A stretch of 64,000 nt of DNA from Druceiella hillmani (GCA_039881145.1 JAYKKI010000016.1:12096501-12160500); one strand, 5' to 3'. Shown: positions 34,870 to 48,281, counted from the stretch's first letter. A program made the numbers and translations. The notes: generated by a model not told the origin, from the letters alone.

Positions 34870-36474
34870 GGGTAAACAGCAATTACTGGCTGTCACGTTA
34901 CATATTCGTGCATATACAGTGTTCTATCATTCTAGGAGGTCCTCGCCCTCGTACAAATATTAAGTGTAGCCAAACCCACAGCTTATTTACTTATTACTGA
35001 ATACATCAAATTTTGTCACAATACTTTTAATGGTAAATACGGTATCAAAGTACATCGTATAACATCTTGGGTTAATTATGAAAGAGCTTCAAAATCATAG
35101 CGCTATTATATACGCTTTAGCCCTGTGTATAAAACTTAAATTTCTGAAGCGTGTATCAGGAAGGTTAAGTAAGTACCCAGCTCATAAAAATACGTTCACA
35201 CCTTCTTTATAAAAATCGTTCAGACCAACGTCTTTTACTTCCGAAAACTTCTAAACACGCTGGAAACAATGTGTTCTTTTACTTTTAGTGATCTGTTACC
35301 CTTAAAAGTGTAGTGTTCTATTTATTACTACTAAAACAAAATATGTGCAAAGAATATGGAGGTAATAGTCTAAGGAGTAGGTATATGCCCACACTTTGCG
35401 TTTAAAAATGTTGTAGGTTTTTTATGTAATTTCTCTAACGAACCCACGTCACATCAAGTTACAATTTAACGTAAGTGGAGCTTGCAAAACGCTTCTCTTT
35501 TGGAAAAGTATATTTATTTTAGTTGGAAAATGGTCACGTGTCTCATCAAAAAGTGCAAACATTTAAATTTAACATTTTAATTTAAAAACAACGTCCCTTA
35601 TCAAAAGTAAATTCACTTTTATTATAATTTTGTAATATATATTATTCGAAAATAATTCACCCCCCTTTTCAAATTAATGAAACGTTAAGTGGTAAAATCA
35701 ATTATCTTGAATCAATTTTTTTTCTATTACTTTCAATTAAAATATACGTAAAGTTTATTATTTTGTATGGAGTATTCGGGTATTATTATCTGTAAATTAA
35801 TGTATCATATCTTATCGGTATATCATATAGCAAATGAAATCTTTAATGCTCTTGTTTATTCAACGTACTGAATATTTGTTTAATAGAATTAGTTTGATTG
35901 CTGAAAACTACTTCAATTGCGATAACATTTTAGCTAGAACAAAAATGAGAATCAATCGTAAGGAAAGTACCTTCGTATTTAATGGCATAATTTACTACAA
36001 GTAAAAATTAATTGATTTTTTTTGCAAGTTATGCCATGTTAACAATGCTTTTATTTTTTTAATATTGTGAATTTTTAAATTAAATCTAATTATTTTTATT
36101 AATTAAATCATTTTTCTTATAATATATAGGTTACATTTATATGTTCACATATTTGAATTTAATTTATATCATTATATTTTCTTAGCCCTTTCATTTTTTT
36201 GTTTATTATTATCCTCATTTATTAGCATTTATGTAACATTTATTTTTATTAAAATATTCCCGAAGAAAAAAACGTACTCTCGTTTGCAACATTTTACAAC
36301 TGACTGCCTCGTGATAGATGAAAAAGGATACAAGTGAATTTTAAGATATCCATTCATTTCAGTAAATTTATACTATGTTGTAGGAGAGTATTATATTCAT
36401 TCACTACAAAACGCACGCTATATATATATAATGAGCAAACATTTTCGTCACTGGTCTCTAAATTATACAAGTAT

Positions 36475-36479
<5 letters not shown>
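34870..36479. other. AT-rich spacer, nothing recognised
   Basis: No protein block, RNA gene or repeat partner was found on either strand. Confidence 0.5.
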
Positions 36480-36537
<58 letters not shown>

Positions 36538-36545
36538 TATATATT
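36480..36545. repeat. (TA)n microsatellite at a LINE 5' end
   Basis: A TA tract running directly into the truncated 5' end of the following LINE. Confidence 0.95.
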
Positions 36546-38035
36546 TCTCTCAACTCGATCCCCCTATTTCGAATTTCATTAAGAGAGAAATAAAAGCTGT
36601 TATTGATACACTTGATATCAACAAGGCACCTGGCTATGACCTAACAACTGCCAAAATTCTAAGAGAGCTCCCAGAGGAAGGAATTTCATTCCTCACAATC
36701 CTGTACAATGCAATCGTACGTACGTGTTCGATTCCTCCCCAGTGGAAAGTGGCTCAAATAATAATGGTCCTCAAGCCTGGCAAAAATGCTGTTGATGTGA
36801 AATCTTACAGACCTATTAGCTTGCTACCAATTACTTCCAAGGTTATGGAAATTTTATTTCTGCGAAGATTAATGCCACATATCTATGATAATAATCTACA
36901 GAATGATCACCAGTTTGGCTTTCGTCAGAGACATGGAACCATTGAGCAGGTCCATCGATTGGTCAAAAATATCCATAATGCCTTTGAGTCAAACCAATAT
37001 AGTTCTGCATCTTTCGTGGCATTTGATCGGGTATGGCACGAGGGACTGCTGTTTAAAATTAAAAAGAACCTACCCATAAATTACTACAACTTCATCAGAT
37101 CATATCTACACAACAGACACTTCTACGTTAAACAGGGAACTGAAACTATGTCTCTCTATCCGATCCAAGCAGGAGTTCCCCAGTGAAGCGTTATGGGCCC
37201 AATACTGTACCTGCTCTACACAGCTGACCTCCCAGTCACAGAACGTTTGCTGATGACACAGCAATTCTCGCAGCAGACCACCGACCAGACATAGCCTCAC
37301 AAAAACTCCAAACAAGCCTTGACCAAATATCACAGTGGCTGCAAGATTGGCGAATCAAAGTTAACGAAATCAAATCAATACAAGTTACTTTTACTACCAA
37401 ACGAGATACGTGTCCGGCAGTGAACCTAAATGGAGTACAGTTACCGCAAGCCGATTACGCGAAATACCTTGGCGTGTATCTCGACAGACGTCTGACATGG
37501 TCCAAACACATCCTGACCAAACGATGTGCAGCGGGCCAAAAAGTGCGAAACATGTACTGGTCCTTAACGAAAACTCTCAATTGTCGCTCGAAAATAAACT
37601 ATTAATTTATAAATGCACGATCAAGCCTATATGGACTTATGGCCTACAACTGTGGGGAACCGCGGCAAAATCAAATATTGAAATACTACAAAGGTTTCAA
37701 TCAAAAACGCTTGGAATTATAGCTGGTGCACTCTGGTATGTCACAAACAACAGACTCCATTTGGAGCTTGGCATAAAATTGGTCCAAGAAGAAATCTCAG
37801 AGATGATAAAGACATACAGAGACCGAATCGCTAATCATCCCAATCCACTGGCTATAAACCTGATGAACCCAATAACGGCACCCAGAAGGCTTAAGAAAAA
37901 ACTTCCCCAAAACCTTATATAGGGGCAAAATGAAATGAGTTCAAAAGGACGAACTCAGTACAAGACATGCTAACATACGCACCAATTGCTGAATGTCTCA
38001 AATGACAGATTGCAATAATAATAAAAAAAATATAA
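36546..38035 (+). mobile_element. 5'-truncated jockey-clade LINE with 3' tail
   Basis: The insertion starts inside the reverse transcriptase domain, at the TA microsatellite, and ends with a short 3' untranslated region and an AATAATAATAAAAAAAATA tail near 38,008-38,030. Truncation by incomplete target-primed reverse transcription explains the missing 5' part. No clean target duplication was identified. It is clearly GC-richer and less decayed than the other LINE relics here, so it is probably the youngest. Confidence 0.9.
36550..37922 (+). pseudogene. jockey-clade ORF2 reverse transcriptase (partial, broken)
   Basis: One frame is open from about 36,550 to a TGA at 37,184. It reads INKAPGYDLTTAKIL, PPQWKVAQIIMVLKPGKN, SYRPISLLPITSK and QFGFRQRHGT, the fingers and palm of a jockey-type reverse transcriptase. 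The first catalytic Asp block is shortened by deletion (SFVAFDRVWH). After GVPQ a stop and a deletion follow. A second frame gives FADDTAILAAD (FADD at 37,246-37,257) with the catalytic Asp pair intact, then YAKYLGVYLDRRLTWSKHI. A third frame (to 37,922) carries the C-terminal IYKCTIKPIWTYGLQLWGTA and an Arg/Lys-rich end. At least two frameshifts and one lost catalytic residue make it inactive. Confidence 0.92.
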
Positions 38036-38039
38036 ATAT

Positions 38040-39117
38040 ATATATTTGTATGTATGTAACTTTATACGATGTTAGTCGTATATTTAAAGGGTTTTGTCCG
38101 ATCGATTCCTTTGTCGTTTCGTATAAATAAAATTTTGTCTATGTTAAGGAAAGTATTTCGCCATTAAACAATACCACTCTCACTAATTATCGTTAATATT
38201 TTTGAATTATTTCGCTTTCTAAACAACATTGTCGCTGAATTTAAAATTTGAATTCTAAGTAATATTGTTCAGTTGTAATAGTACCCAATATACGTGCTGA
38301 TCGAAAGGGTAAGTTGCGGTTTTAGCTTTTATTTCAGCCCATTTTACATTTGAAACTTTTATTTAGAGAATTTTAAATTTGATTCCTATTCCTCTATTCT
38401 CCTCTCATCCTTTTCCTCTTCGTATATTAATCGTAGTATATACTCTAGATTTTATTAAACTTCAGAAGAATACATCAATGACCAAAATAAAAATATATTA
38501 AAAGATAATAAACTTATTTACGCCACATTATTCTTTTTAATGAGAAATTATACCAAAATGTTGATTTTTGACACATACTTTGAAAAAAATTACAAATAGT
38601 TTAATTTTATAGTGTGATCATTTTTTTCATTTCACGATATTATGCATGGTATAACTGTTTTGAAGACTAATTTTTTTGCGTAATCTGCCCATAATAGACA
38701 GACAGTGTTACGTAAATGTCTAAATTAACTTAATCAGTAAACATATCTGGCTACTTCTATTTTTCTTTTGGTTGAAACAGTTTTTGGGAAATACTTAACT
38801 GAACGGTTTTGCACATTTTCATTTGTGCTGTTCTTTTAGTTAGACAATTTAATTGAAAACTTGACAACAAAAAAACCGTCATGTTATCATTGTACAAATA
38901 AGAACATCCATTTTGACTATTTCAGTCACAAAAGCTATTTCAGGAAAACAAAGCCCACAACACTCGTAGGTGCAAAATTGGCTATATTTGCTCCATCAGT
39001 GAGACTCTAGAGGCACAAAGACAAAATAGAAAATTACTTTAGCTATGAAAATTCAATTTCTAGCTCACGGTCATACTTGACCTTAATTGTATTTTATCGA
39101 TGTCCATTCGCTTGTTG
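38040..39117. other. AT-rich spacer, nothing recognised
   Basis: No coding or structured signal was found. Confidence 0.5.
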
Positions 39118-39505
39118 AATATTAATAGTAATTATGAAAACGTAATTCTTTTAGTTCTAATTTACATTTAAGACTTATCAAGTAAATTAAATTGAATTCC
39201 ATTACATGACAATGTTGAATTGCAGATATCATTGTTTTGTCGCTTATTATGAGTATATATTAAGAATCGTTCACTTAGACCCACAATTTTTATATATTAC
39301 GATTTAAAACACGAATGAATATTAATAGTATGAAGGCGTAATGCTTTTAGTTCTAATTTGCATTTAAGACTTATCAAGTAAATTACATTATATGACAATC
39401 TTGAATTGCAGATATCGTTGTTTTGACACTTATTATTAGTATATATTAAGAAACGTTCACTTAGACACACAATTTTCATGTATTACGATTGAAAACACAA
39501 AAAAT
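39118..39505 (+). repeat. Tandem duplication of a ~200-bp unit
   Basis: Unit 1 (39,118-39,317) and unit 2 (39,318-39,505) share atatta..agaa(t/a)cgttcactt, ttgaattgcagatatc, catttaagacttatcaagta and ttttagttctaattt in order. Unit 2 has one deletion of about ten bases. No coding content was seen. Confidence 0.85.
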
Positions 39506-39509
39506 GTCT

Positions 39510-41325
39510 TCAAGGAATTTTGAATAGTTGAAATATACTATTTAAATTCTTATAATTAGACTAAAAGGATATATGAAATATTTTTCATTATCTTCTTTAT
39601 ACTGTATTCTATGGCTATACTCCACTAAAATATCGAATAAAGAATTAAAAAGGTAAAAGACCGTTAATATTTATTAACCATTTTCGATTGAGTTTAAACG
39701 AAAAAAATTAAAAAGTTCAGTTATAAATTACTTTTATATCCGAGCAAAGCTGGGAAGCATGTATGGTATAAAACATTTTGGCACTATGAAAGTCTGGTTT
39801 TTTATATTATTTTTCACATTACCAATATTGGACGTACATTTCCACGCTGAATGTATTATACTATATGAAACTACATGAAAACTGCCACAAATTTTGTTTT
39901 TATCATTTAGCTCCAAACGAAAGTAAATTTATAAAATATTTTTAATTCGGAAGCAGTATTTAAAAAAAAAATATTTTCCTTTCCTTAATTAATATCACTA
40001 TTACCTTGTTCAAAATGTTCTCGGACTAAAATTATTTGTCAATTCTAATAATATCGAAGAGATTTTGTCTGTTCCGTCATGGGTCAAAAAATACGTATAT
40101 TTTATATCGTCTCTGTACACGAATTAATCAATTATACTTGTATTTCAATATAGTTATGGCATTGTTATCATTATACTTTAATGAAAATGTATTATATTGA
40201 ATTTCAAAAGTAAATATGTTTGTACGCAACTATTCAATTTTATGACGTATTTAAAATTAACTGTTGTCTTGAGCAACGTATTTGTGCAGTATTAGAGCCG
40301 ATGTAAGAGATTTATGCAAAAAAAACGCTCAATCTTAATAATGAACAGCAAATGAATCAAAACAACTAAACGAGTATGGATATTCCTAATCGAATTTCCT
40401 TTCCGATTTTATTAATTTCTTTAAAACGACATATTTATTGAAGTTGTTAAAAGTTTTTATAAATCTTTCGGGAATAAAATAGGTTGCATCAACAAGATGA
40501 CATGGAGCAGAGCTACGTATGTCGAATGTAATACACGAAACAGTCTCAATTCTATAAGCAGTTTTCTAACGTTATTTATCGCCGCAAACTTTAATCCAAA
40601 AATTGGCAAATAAAAGAAAAAAAGCGCTCCAAGTACATTTCTAAAAATAGAAAACACGATTGCAGGAGTGTTTGAAGACGGTTAGACGTCTTAGCTTTTT
40701 AGTTAGACTGGTATACATTTATTCAGAAAGTTTACCCCTTTTCATTGTCAATACCATATTTTTCGTTGCCATTTTAAATGGTGAGTAGGGTAAAACCTAC
40801 GGTTAATGTAAACATGTTCGGATAAAATGATTTATTTTTTACTCCATATTCATACACATATCCAATATTCCAACGTAGAGATGGTACTTTCTTCGTTTGC
40901 GTTAGAGGGTTTCATCGCGGTAACACCACTTTTATCTCTTCGCTGAATATACCAAGGGAATAAGATGTAATCACTTAGAGGAAATAGGGTTTAAAGCAAA
41001 CCGTGTTTCGTCGTATTTATTTATCTGTAAGGTGGAAAACCTCTGTCCAACTTGCAGATATTAATGCAAATTAAACATCAAATAAACTAATTATCTATAG
41101 TGACCTATTAAACGACTTCATAATCGCATCATTTTACCTAAAGAGGTAAAATGAACAGGAAACATATCAATACTGAGTACCTGTCATAATACCATATTGT
41201 TCAATATAAGTGCGCGAAAAATGATGCGCTCTAGCTAGATGAAATCAATTAATACTTCGTCATTTCATGTATCAGTCGGAAGCATAAAGCTTTACTAAGT
41301 CCAGGGTTATCCGCATAATTATTTG
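39510..41325. other. AT-rich stretch with one unexplained GC-richer patch
   Basis: Nothing was recognised. 40,780-41,050 is GC-richer and open in two minus-strand frames for 40-60 codons, but no motif could be named. Confidence 0.4.
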
Positions 41326-41329
41326 ATAA

Positions 41330-41640
41330 AATAAAAAAGCGTGATCAAAATCATATTCTGTCTGAGTTAAAGGGAATTCAATTCGATCATGTCCATTATA
41401 AAATCTCAAAATTTTCTCCAACACGAGTATGCATTAGCTACTCCACTAGAATTGCATTCGTTTCAGGAATACTATGGATTATAGAATGAAACAAAGTACA
41501 CTCAATCTCTTGGAAATCGTGGAAATGTCGAGTGAATAATTCTAAACTCGTGTGGACCATCTAACAGATTTCCATGTGAAAAGTGAGATGGTCGTCCATT
41601 TTTACATAAAGATCCTACACGGATGATACCCTTTCGATGA
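41330..41640 (-). pseudogene. LINE reverse transcriptase thumb-region fossil
   Basis: The minus strand reads a nearly unbroken frame with MDDHLTFHMEIC, LELFTRHFHDFQEIE, LFHSIIHSIPETNAILVE and MHTRVGENFEIL. This order (LTFxxHI, F.R...F, L..S.VRS.LE, RVQ..FL-like) corresponds to the region after the FADD box in many LINE ORF2 proteins. Weak continuation below 41,330 (RLIHE) is possible. Catalytic blocks are absent. The call rests on pattern only. Confidence 0.4.
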
Positions 41641-41829
41641 TATAATTATTGAATATGTAATTTTATAATATTTACTTTATTGTATTTTATACTTTTTAAC
41701 ACATAATTCCATAAAGTCAAAATGTTAGTAATACGAGACGAAACTTTATTTAATAGCACTTGTTCAACTTAACTTAGGGTCAATCTTTTTTGAGATAATT
41801 ATTATTCATGGATAAGTCTTTGGAGAGTA

Positions 41830-41840
41830 AAATACACGTG

Positions 41841-41895
<55 letters not shown>
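41830..41895. repeat. (TA)n microsatellite
   Basis: TA tract with an aaa interruption. Confidence 0.95.
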
Positions 41896-41897
<2 letters not shown>

Positions 41898-41899
41898 AT

Positions 41900-43250
41900 A
41901 GAAATAAATCGCTTAACTGAAGATTGGTTCAATAAATTGGTACGGCTCCAAATTCCAGGTATACAGAACATAATAACTAATAATTACGTCCATATACATA
42001 AGTAATTTACGTATTAGCACAAATTAACGTTTAACACAACAAGTTTAACGGTTGAGGAGCATTAAGGTTGTTCACTTTGAAATAAATGGTTTATTCAGGC
42101 ACAATTAGCGAGTTGACTTTTTAAATACATTATAAGACATTTGATAGAAATAATCTTAAGGAAGTTAAATGATGTCAGTGCTGTATATATATTTTGGAAG
42201 AGTTCTTTCAGATTTTCTGCATTTAAACTAAACATGAATAGCATAATTAAACTGATCAGCATGAATAGCATAGTTTGAACTTTGAGTATTTATTTTTATC
42301 CAAAGTATTCACATTCGATACGATTGTAGCAGTGGAATACAGTAGTAATGCAGATTTTATATTGAGCGTCCCGCATATAGATAGCAAATCTAACCTAACA
42401 TTTAAAAATTAAGATATCCCAAGTAACATTGGGTTCTAAGGTGTAGTCAGATTCCAAAAAATGAGAAATAATTTTGCGAAGACGTTTATTACAAAAGAGA
42501 ACGAATAAAATTGAATTTAAAAAAGGGTAGTTATAAATTCTGTGGTACCCAATTAAAAACATTTTATTGTTTCCATCGCCAGACAGATATTTGCAATGAT
42601 ACGTTTTTTCACCAACGTAAATTTCATACCAGTGAATAAAAGCTCATATCTAAGTATGGCTCTAATATACTCCAATCATCAGAGTCGAATGCCAAGAATA
42701 TCAGGTAACAGTTTTCAATAACAATAACGAATAAATTATGAATGTAGTGTTTGTCTTAAATTACTTCATTTAGCTTTCTGTAAAATTATTAATTTTCTTG
42801 TGATATGCTTAAACATAGGACATAGGTAATTATTTTCTTACTTGCACAACTTTAAAAAAAACTATAAAAAAATATTCATAAAAAACATACGTAGAACATG
42901 TCCAATATACATGTGAGGTTGTAAATCTAGATCTAAGATAAACGAGACTGCGAATAATTAAAGAGAAGTCATATATCCAACACAATACAATTATATCCAA
43001 TAAAAAATACCACAACGATTTATTTATTTTAATTATTTTTAGGCTTCAACGTATTTATACACTGTGATTACTTTCTGCAATATGAATAATTGTTTTCACT
43101 CAACCAAAACTTCAGAAGTTGAGAACTTAGTAATGGGGCAAGCTATATTAATGAATGAGACATTTTCAAATTACATCGTCAATACATTATAACAATTAAT
43201 TATGTAATTGTGTAATAAATGTTGTCCTAATATTGACGTAATTAGCAATT
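41900..43250. other. AT-rich spacer, nothing convincing
   Basis: Only chance short open frames. A minus-strand GEKTYHC string near 42,580-42,600 was judged a coincidence. Confidence 0.4.
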
Positions 43251-43259
43251 TTTTTAGGA

Positions 43260-44083
43260 AAAAGGACATAATAGAAGAGGAAGGAATAGGGTATCGACAA
43301 GAAATCAAGCTGGGAATACCTTTTTAGACGTCTGTTGAATTTATAAGTCGGCGGTACGTTTCAAATGTCAGGATTTAGTTTATTCCTAAGTTCGACAACT
43401 TATAGAGTGAGGAAGTATCCATAGAAAGTAATATTATGTTTAGAAACAATGAGAGTGAGCAGAGAGGCCCTGAGGCTAGAATTGAGATAAGGCGGATAGA
43501 AAAATCCTTTCAGGATTTTCCTTCTTATAGAAGATAAGATAATACGTAAATTGTGCCGTTACGTATTTCCATAAAGTCAAGATATGACCTAAACTTATAA
43601 ATATGGTCATAGTTCCTCAGGCAAAATATGCGGCGAATATATGATTTTGAAGGCGTTACCATTTATTTAACCAATCTCTAGTTTGATCTGGGTAGTACAT
43701 GTTTTGAAAATAAAGCAACGTAGTGAAGCGAAAGCGTTTGAGACAAAAACGAATTTTGCTTTTAAACAGAAGTAAATTGTTGAAGACGCTTTAGAGATCG
43801 TAATTTGATAGGAATTCGACGAATAAATTTAATAATTTGATTTAACAATGCAATGTTGCCAACTAAGACTTTTATAAATTAGTAGATCTGGGTTTTTGAC
43901 AGTTGAAGGAAAAGAAATTTTAACACATTGCTTACGGCCATGAAGACAAAGTTTTAACCAATCTGAAGTCGGTGCGTAAATATGAGTATTAAGAATCATA
44001 AACCGAGCAAGTAAAATATCAAAATCTACGTAATTATATCCATGACTAACATCATGAAATACCAATTTATCATATATGGCCAT
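43260..44083 (-). pseudogene. Non-LTR (LINE) reverse transcriptase fossil
   Basis: The minus-strand frame from 44,083 reads YVDFDILLARFMI then WLKLCLHGRKQCVKISFPST, the palm region around the VDHDILL-type and SYLxxRxQxVxI blocks. A large internal deletion follows. Next come FCLRNYDHIYKFRSYLDFM-like, NGTIYVLSYLL, SLRASLLTLI, VELRNKLNPD, PPTYKFNRRLKRYSQLDF, the ordered C-terminal blocks of LINE ORF2. The first catalytic region is altered (SHGYNYVDFD) and FADD is missing. It shares the C-terminal blocks with the relic at 25,480-26,250, probably the same family. Confidence 0.65.
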
Positions 44084-44089
44084 ATAATC

Positions 44090-45227
44090 AGTTATCTTAT
44101 ATAAGACAGTAATAAAGTAAGTTCGAAAGACCCATTAAAAATTATCAAAAATTTGATTACAGTCTAGAAAACTTGTAACTTGAAAATGTACAATTCACTT
44201 GAAGACTGCTTACGAGAGCGGTATTATTGAAAATGTTTCTTGGGTGGGAAATGTAATGTTAGATAATCTATATATATTTTTTCTACGCAGTTGGAAATAT
44301 GGTATTATAATTAAAGAAAATTTCTGTTACAGTAGGGCTGTAGTGTCTATAATAGATTTAGGAGCAGCTGTGCTGATGCTAACGCCGTCTGAAAGTTCTG
44401 ATTTAATAGCTTACAAATTTGCCTTCATTTTAATTACATTGGCATCTGATAATGAGAAAAGTTTATTTTAGTTACATAATGATAAGTCATAAGTATAACT
44501 TAGTTAAGATATAAGTGTAACTTAGTGTTATGATAAAACTTAATTGGAGGTGTGACGAAAAATCTGTTAAATTAGCATCAATTTGTCAGTACGAATCTTC
44601 ACGAAACTTATATAAATGTATAAGTTACTACTAACGTACTGTGGAAATCCACAGTATTAAGGAATTTCCAACCATTAATAGAAGGGCACATATTAATGAG
44701 TACGTAGTATCTTGTAGCATTTCTTCACGTTTGAGTGTATTCGTTTTTTAGGAATCTAAATTACCCAGGTATTCTGATGTAGGATTTTCTTTGTACTGTA
44801 CCTTGGCTATGTTTTTTTTTGAGTGAAGTACTTATGTTTTTTTTGAGCCGAAAGTTTGATGTAGCAGACTGTAGAATAGAAATTTTTTCATTAATCTTAT
44901 CACTAGGGCCGGACAAAAAGTAGTAAGATAATATATATCCATATTCCTAGCCACTTTATAATAAGTACATATCATACAGTTTCTTAAAAAAATACTCAAA
45001 CATAATTTTGTTCCCACTTTTCAGGTCTTCAATCAAATTTCTCTATTTTCTAAGTTTTTCTTTTATGTAATTACATTACACAAAATGTGTTCCAAATTTA
45101 ATAATTTACATCAGAAGTAGTCGTACATTAGAAATAGTCGATAGTTTTTGATGACCGTTCAGCGATCCCATGAGTGACAAATTCAACCATTTTTGAAGGT
45201 CCCTATGTCCTGAAATTTAAAAAAAAA
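44090..45227. other. AT-rich spacer, nothing recognised
   Basis: A 90-codon plus-strand open frame at 44,199-44,471 is probably antisense to decayed LINE sequence or chance. No motif was seen. Confidence 0.45.
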
Positions 45228-45231
45228 TATA

Positions 45232-45286
<55 letters not shown>

Positions 45287-45300
45287 TGTATGTATGTGTG
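45228..45300. repeat. (TA)n/(TG)n microsatellite
   Basis: TA tract ending in gcgtgtatgtatgtgtg. Confidence 0.95.
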
Positions 45301-45665
45301 TTAAATAAATTTCTTTATTCCATATTTATAGCTCAATTATTCGATTGACTTTCGTGATATTTGGCTTCAAATTACATTTTTCATAGCGATATACAAAATA
45401 TCTTTTATTTTAAGTATCGCTAATTCCATGCGGGTAACACATAGTACCTCATACATAGGACAAAGCTATTTTAAACATAGACCGAGACAACAGTAAAAGT
45501 CACTAAGTACCATTGCGTGAAATATCCTACGGCAATTAATTTTGTAATGACGCAATTTTTAAAGTTGACAAATGACATCCACGTGATGAAAGAAAATTCT
45601 GTGACAAATAACAGCCTCTTGACTTCAAAAAAGTATCACAGCCAAAAATTATGTTATTCAATTTC

Positions 45666-45789
45666 AGATAAAGTTCCTCGCTAATGGCTTTATGTCAAGT
45701 TCACCTAATGAGTTATTACAACACTATTTGAAGAGTGTTGTAATAACTCATCAAGTGAACTTGACATAAACCAATGGAGGCTTTATTAG
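45666..45789. repeat. Snap-back inverted repeat
   Basis: tttatgtcaagttcac...gagttattacaacact (about 45,689-45,725) pairs with agtgttgtaataactcat...gtgaacttgacataaa (45,733-45,770) around an 8-base loop with small mismatches. Weaker pairing extends outward (aaagttcctcg..aatggc against ccattggaggcttt-like sequence). No terminal target duplication was seen. Confidence 0.8.
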
Positions 45790-45799
45790 AAAATCGCTG

Positions 45800-48280
45800 A
45801 TATAGCGTCTTGTACCATAATGAATCTTGACGCTACTAAGTATTTCGAAATAATACCAATTCTAATGGTATAATTTTAGTTTTACCTATAAATACGATAA
45901 TAATTGGTGACGAATTAAGGAAAACCAAATAAATAATATTTCATAATAATTTATAAGATAATGTAAATAGCATACTTTATGATACAACTTGCTATTTCAA
46001 TAGCTACACTATAACTGACTAAAATATTGCCTTTCTTCTTATTATTATTATTCATTGTGTTTTCTACAGAATGTGAAATAATAATTAAAAATTGATCAAG
46101 AACAAATCCAACTTCTGCTTCGAATGTTTTGTATTTATGATATTGTATTAAATAAACGCTTTGAATGCGGTCCCTAAAACCACTACAAGATAATTGCCTA
46201 ATCTTCAATACGTTTTATATACGTTGTTTCTTTGACGTTTTATCTCTTTCATAAAATGTCCATGTGTAGCTACTTATGATCATATTTTTGTGCGTTTCAT
46301 ACGGTGTAACGAGAACAAAGAGTGTAACAACATTATTCATATGTTTTACATAAAAATTGTTAAGGATTTCATTATATAATATAGTCTCTGGAGCTATTTG
46401 TTTTCTAAATAGCTAAACATTGCCTGCAACTTATATGTGTAGGGAAAATAACTTATAAATATAAGAAAACACAATATTGGGAGTATCGACGATCCAAGAA
46501 ACAGTGATTTTATTATTTAACTAAGTCCCTGCACGTACGACACGTACATCGCGCAAAAGAAATATCACTGGGTGAGACAGACGGAGAGAAGTACATGGGA
46601 AACTACCAAGGAACGAGATCGACATTTTCCGGACTATCGGGTGCGGAAGTCAAATAAACAATCTAGTATTAATATTGGAAGTATATTTGCTTGACATGGA
46701 TTCGTTTATTATAGGATACGTATAGCCGTGAACGTGGTTCTTCTCAGCTTGTATATATTGACGACAAATTAAATACTCAGTTTATTTATTTAATAATATA
46801 TTATGACATTTTAATAATGTTTAATAAATAAATTAATAATGATGTTATTTATGTGTCAATGATGGTAAAGACTAAAAAAATAAGATTTAATTCAAATAAC
46901 GGGTTTTTAAATGGAACGTTTTTGTAATAAATTAATTTTTATTAAATAATGTATCGATTAAATTTATTAAACATTAAGGCCATTGGACGAGATAAAAAAG
47001 TATTTTCAAGTATAATTTGAAAGATTTTTTAAACATGTTAGTTTGGTTTTCCTTACCACGATACTATTACTAATTGGAAGTACCCTTATCATTTTAATAT
47101 TTTTTTCAGAACTGTCAAAAAAATTATTTATCTCAAATTCTAATATCTAAATTTTCGAAATGCTTAAAATTTATTATGAAATGCTATTTTTTATTCTACT
47201 AAAATTAAATATTACGCAAATAAAAAGGCGGAAAATGAGTGCCTCCGCGTGAGGACAATGTAACAAAAAAATTTAGTACGCTCGCTGCCATTCGAAGAAA
47301 TGAAAAATTAAATTAGTAGTTAAAATGCAAAAAAAGGCTTATAGAAGCGGGTTTGAAAGATAGCAAAGGAAGAACAAGTGATAACTTTTTAATGCAAATA
47401 AGTTGTTGGATTTACGTTAAAAATATGGAAAGTTTTATGAGACACATAATACTTTTTCTGAAGTCAAAAATACGTCATAATGCAAGTTTATTCCGTGCTT
47501 AAAATAATTAAATCATTTATGAATCAAAACTTCTGAATGTTCGTTGGCAAGTGAAAATATATCATTTGCGAAAACAGAATAAAATAAATTAATATGAAGC
47601 TCTGTGTCGGTGTCAAATTTTTCAAGTTAAAATATTCATTGTCACGTGCTGACACCGCGTCCACAGTCCTCGAAATAATGGATGAATGAAGCGTCTCTAT
47701 TCACCTTCTCAATTTAATTTTGTTCATTTACAATAAAAAAATAAAGATTATCAATAAAGAGATCAAAACTTTATGAGTCATTTGTTTTAAGATGCGTTTA
47801 TAGTGCTTTTTGTTCAATAAAAACCAAGTAGTTAGTAGGATTGCCACCTGCACCTTGAAAAAAAATTATGGATAATAAACTTTTAAGCTCCTACTTAAAA
47901 GTTCGTTGTTTTTTCTTGCCAGAAAACTCCGTGAAATTACTTCAGACATTTTGGGTGTATTCGCCGGTAGTAATTTGGTTTTCCAAATTGAATTTTTTAC
48001 TATATAATGTTGTGAGCAGCATTTATACTTAGTCGAAACGTTGTTTGTCATAAGATTTCTTCCAATTGAAAGAAGGAAAAAGGGGGATTGATTGAAATTA
48101 TTATACCCAACTTAATGTTTTTTTTTTGTAGGGCAAAAGCGTGACTGAAATTATGTGGTAGGGAGAATTTAACAGTTAATTGGAATGACCTCCGCAGACG
48201 TAAACATAGTCTGTGGAAGACACTATTAATGAAAACTTTCCAGCCTAGGAAATTATTATACAGTTATGCCGTACCAAGCC
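45800..48280. other. AT-rich stretch with a small GC-richer island
   Basis: Mostly featureless. 46,545-46,665 is GC-richer and open in two frames (one reads AQKKYHWVRQTERSTWETTK), without a recognisable family. No splice sites are convincing enough to call an exon. Confidence 0.35.
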
Positions 48281-48281
48281 A

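Noticed and set aside
42560..42660. GEKTYHC string resembling a C2H2 zinc-finger linker (-)
   Set aside because: There is only one half-motif, no second Cys/His pair, and stops nearby.
44199..44471. 90-codon plus-strand open frame
   Set aside because: It is adjacent and antisense to a LINE relic, with no motif, and its composition matches background.
45330..45440. Possible fragment of a widespread arthropod repeat (ttcgattgactttcgtgatatt-like)
   Set aside because: Similarity rests on memory of a loose motif and could not be separated from chance.
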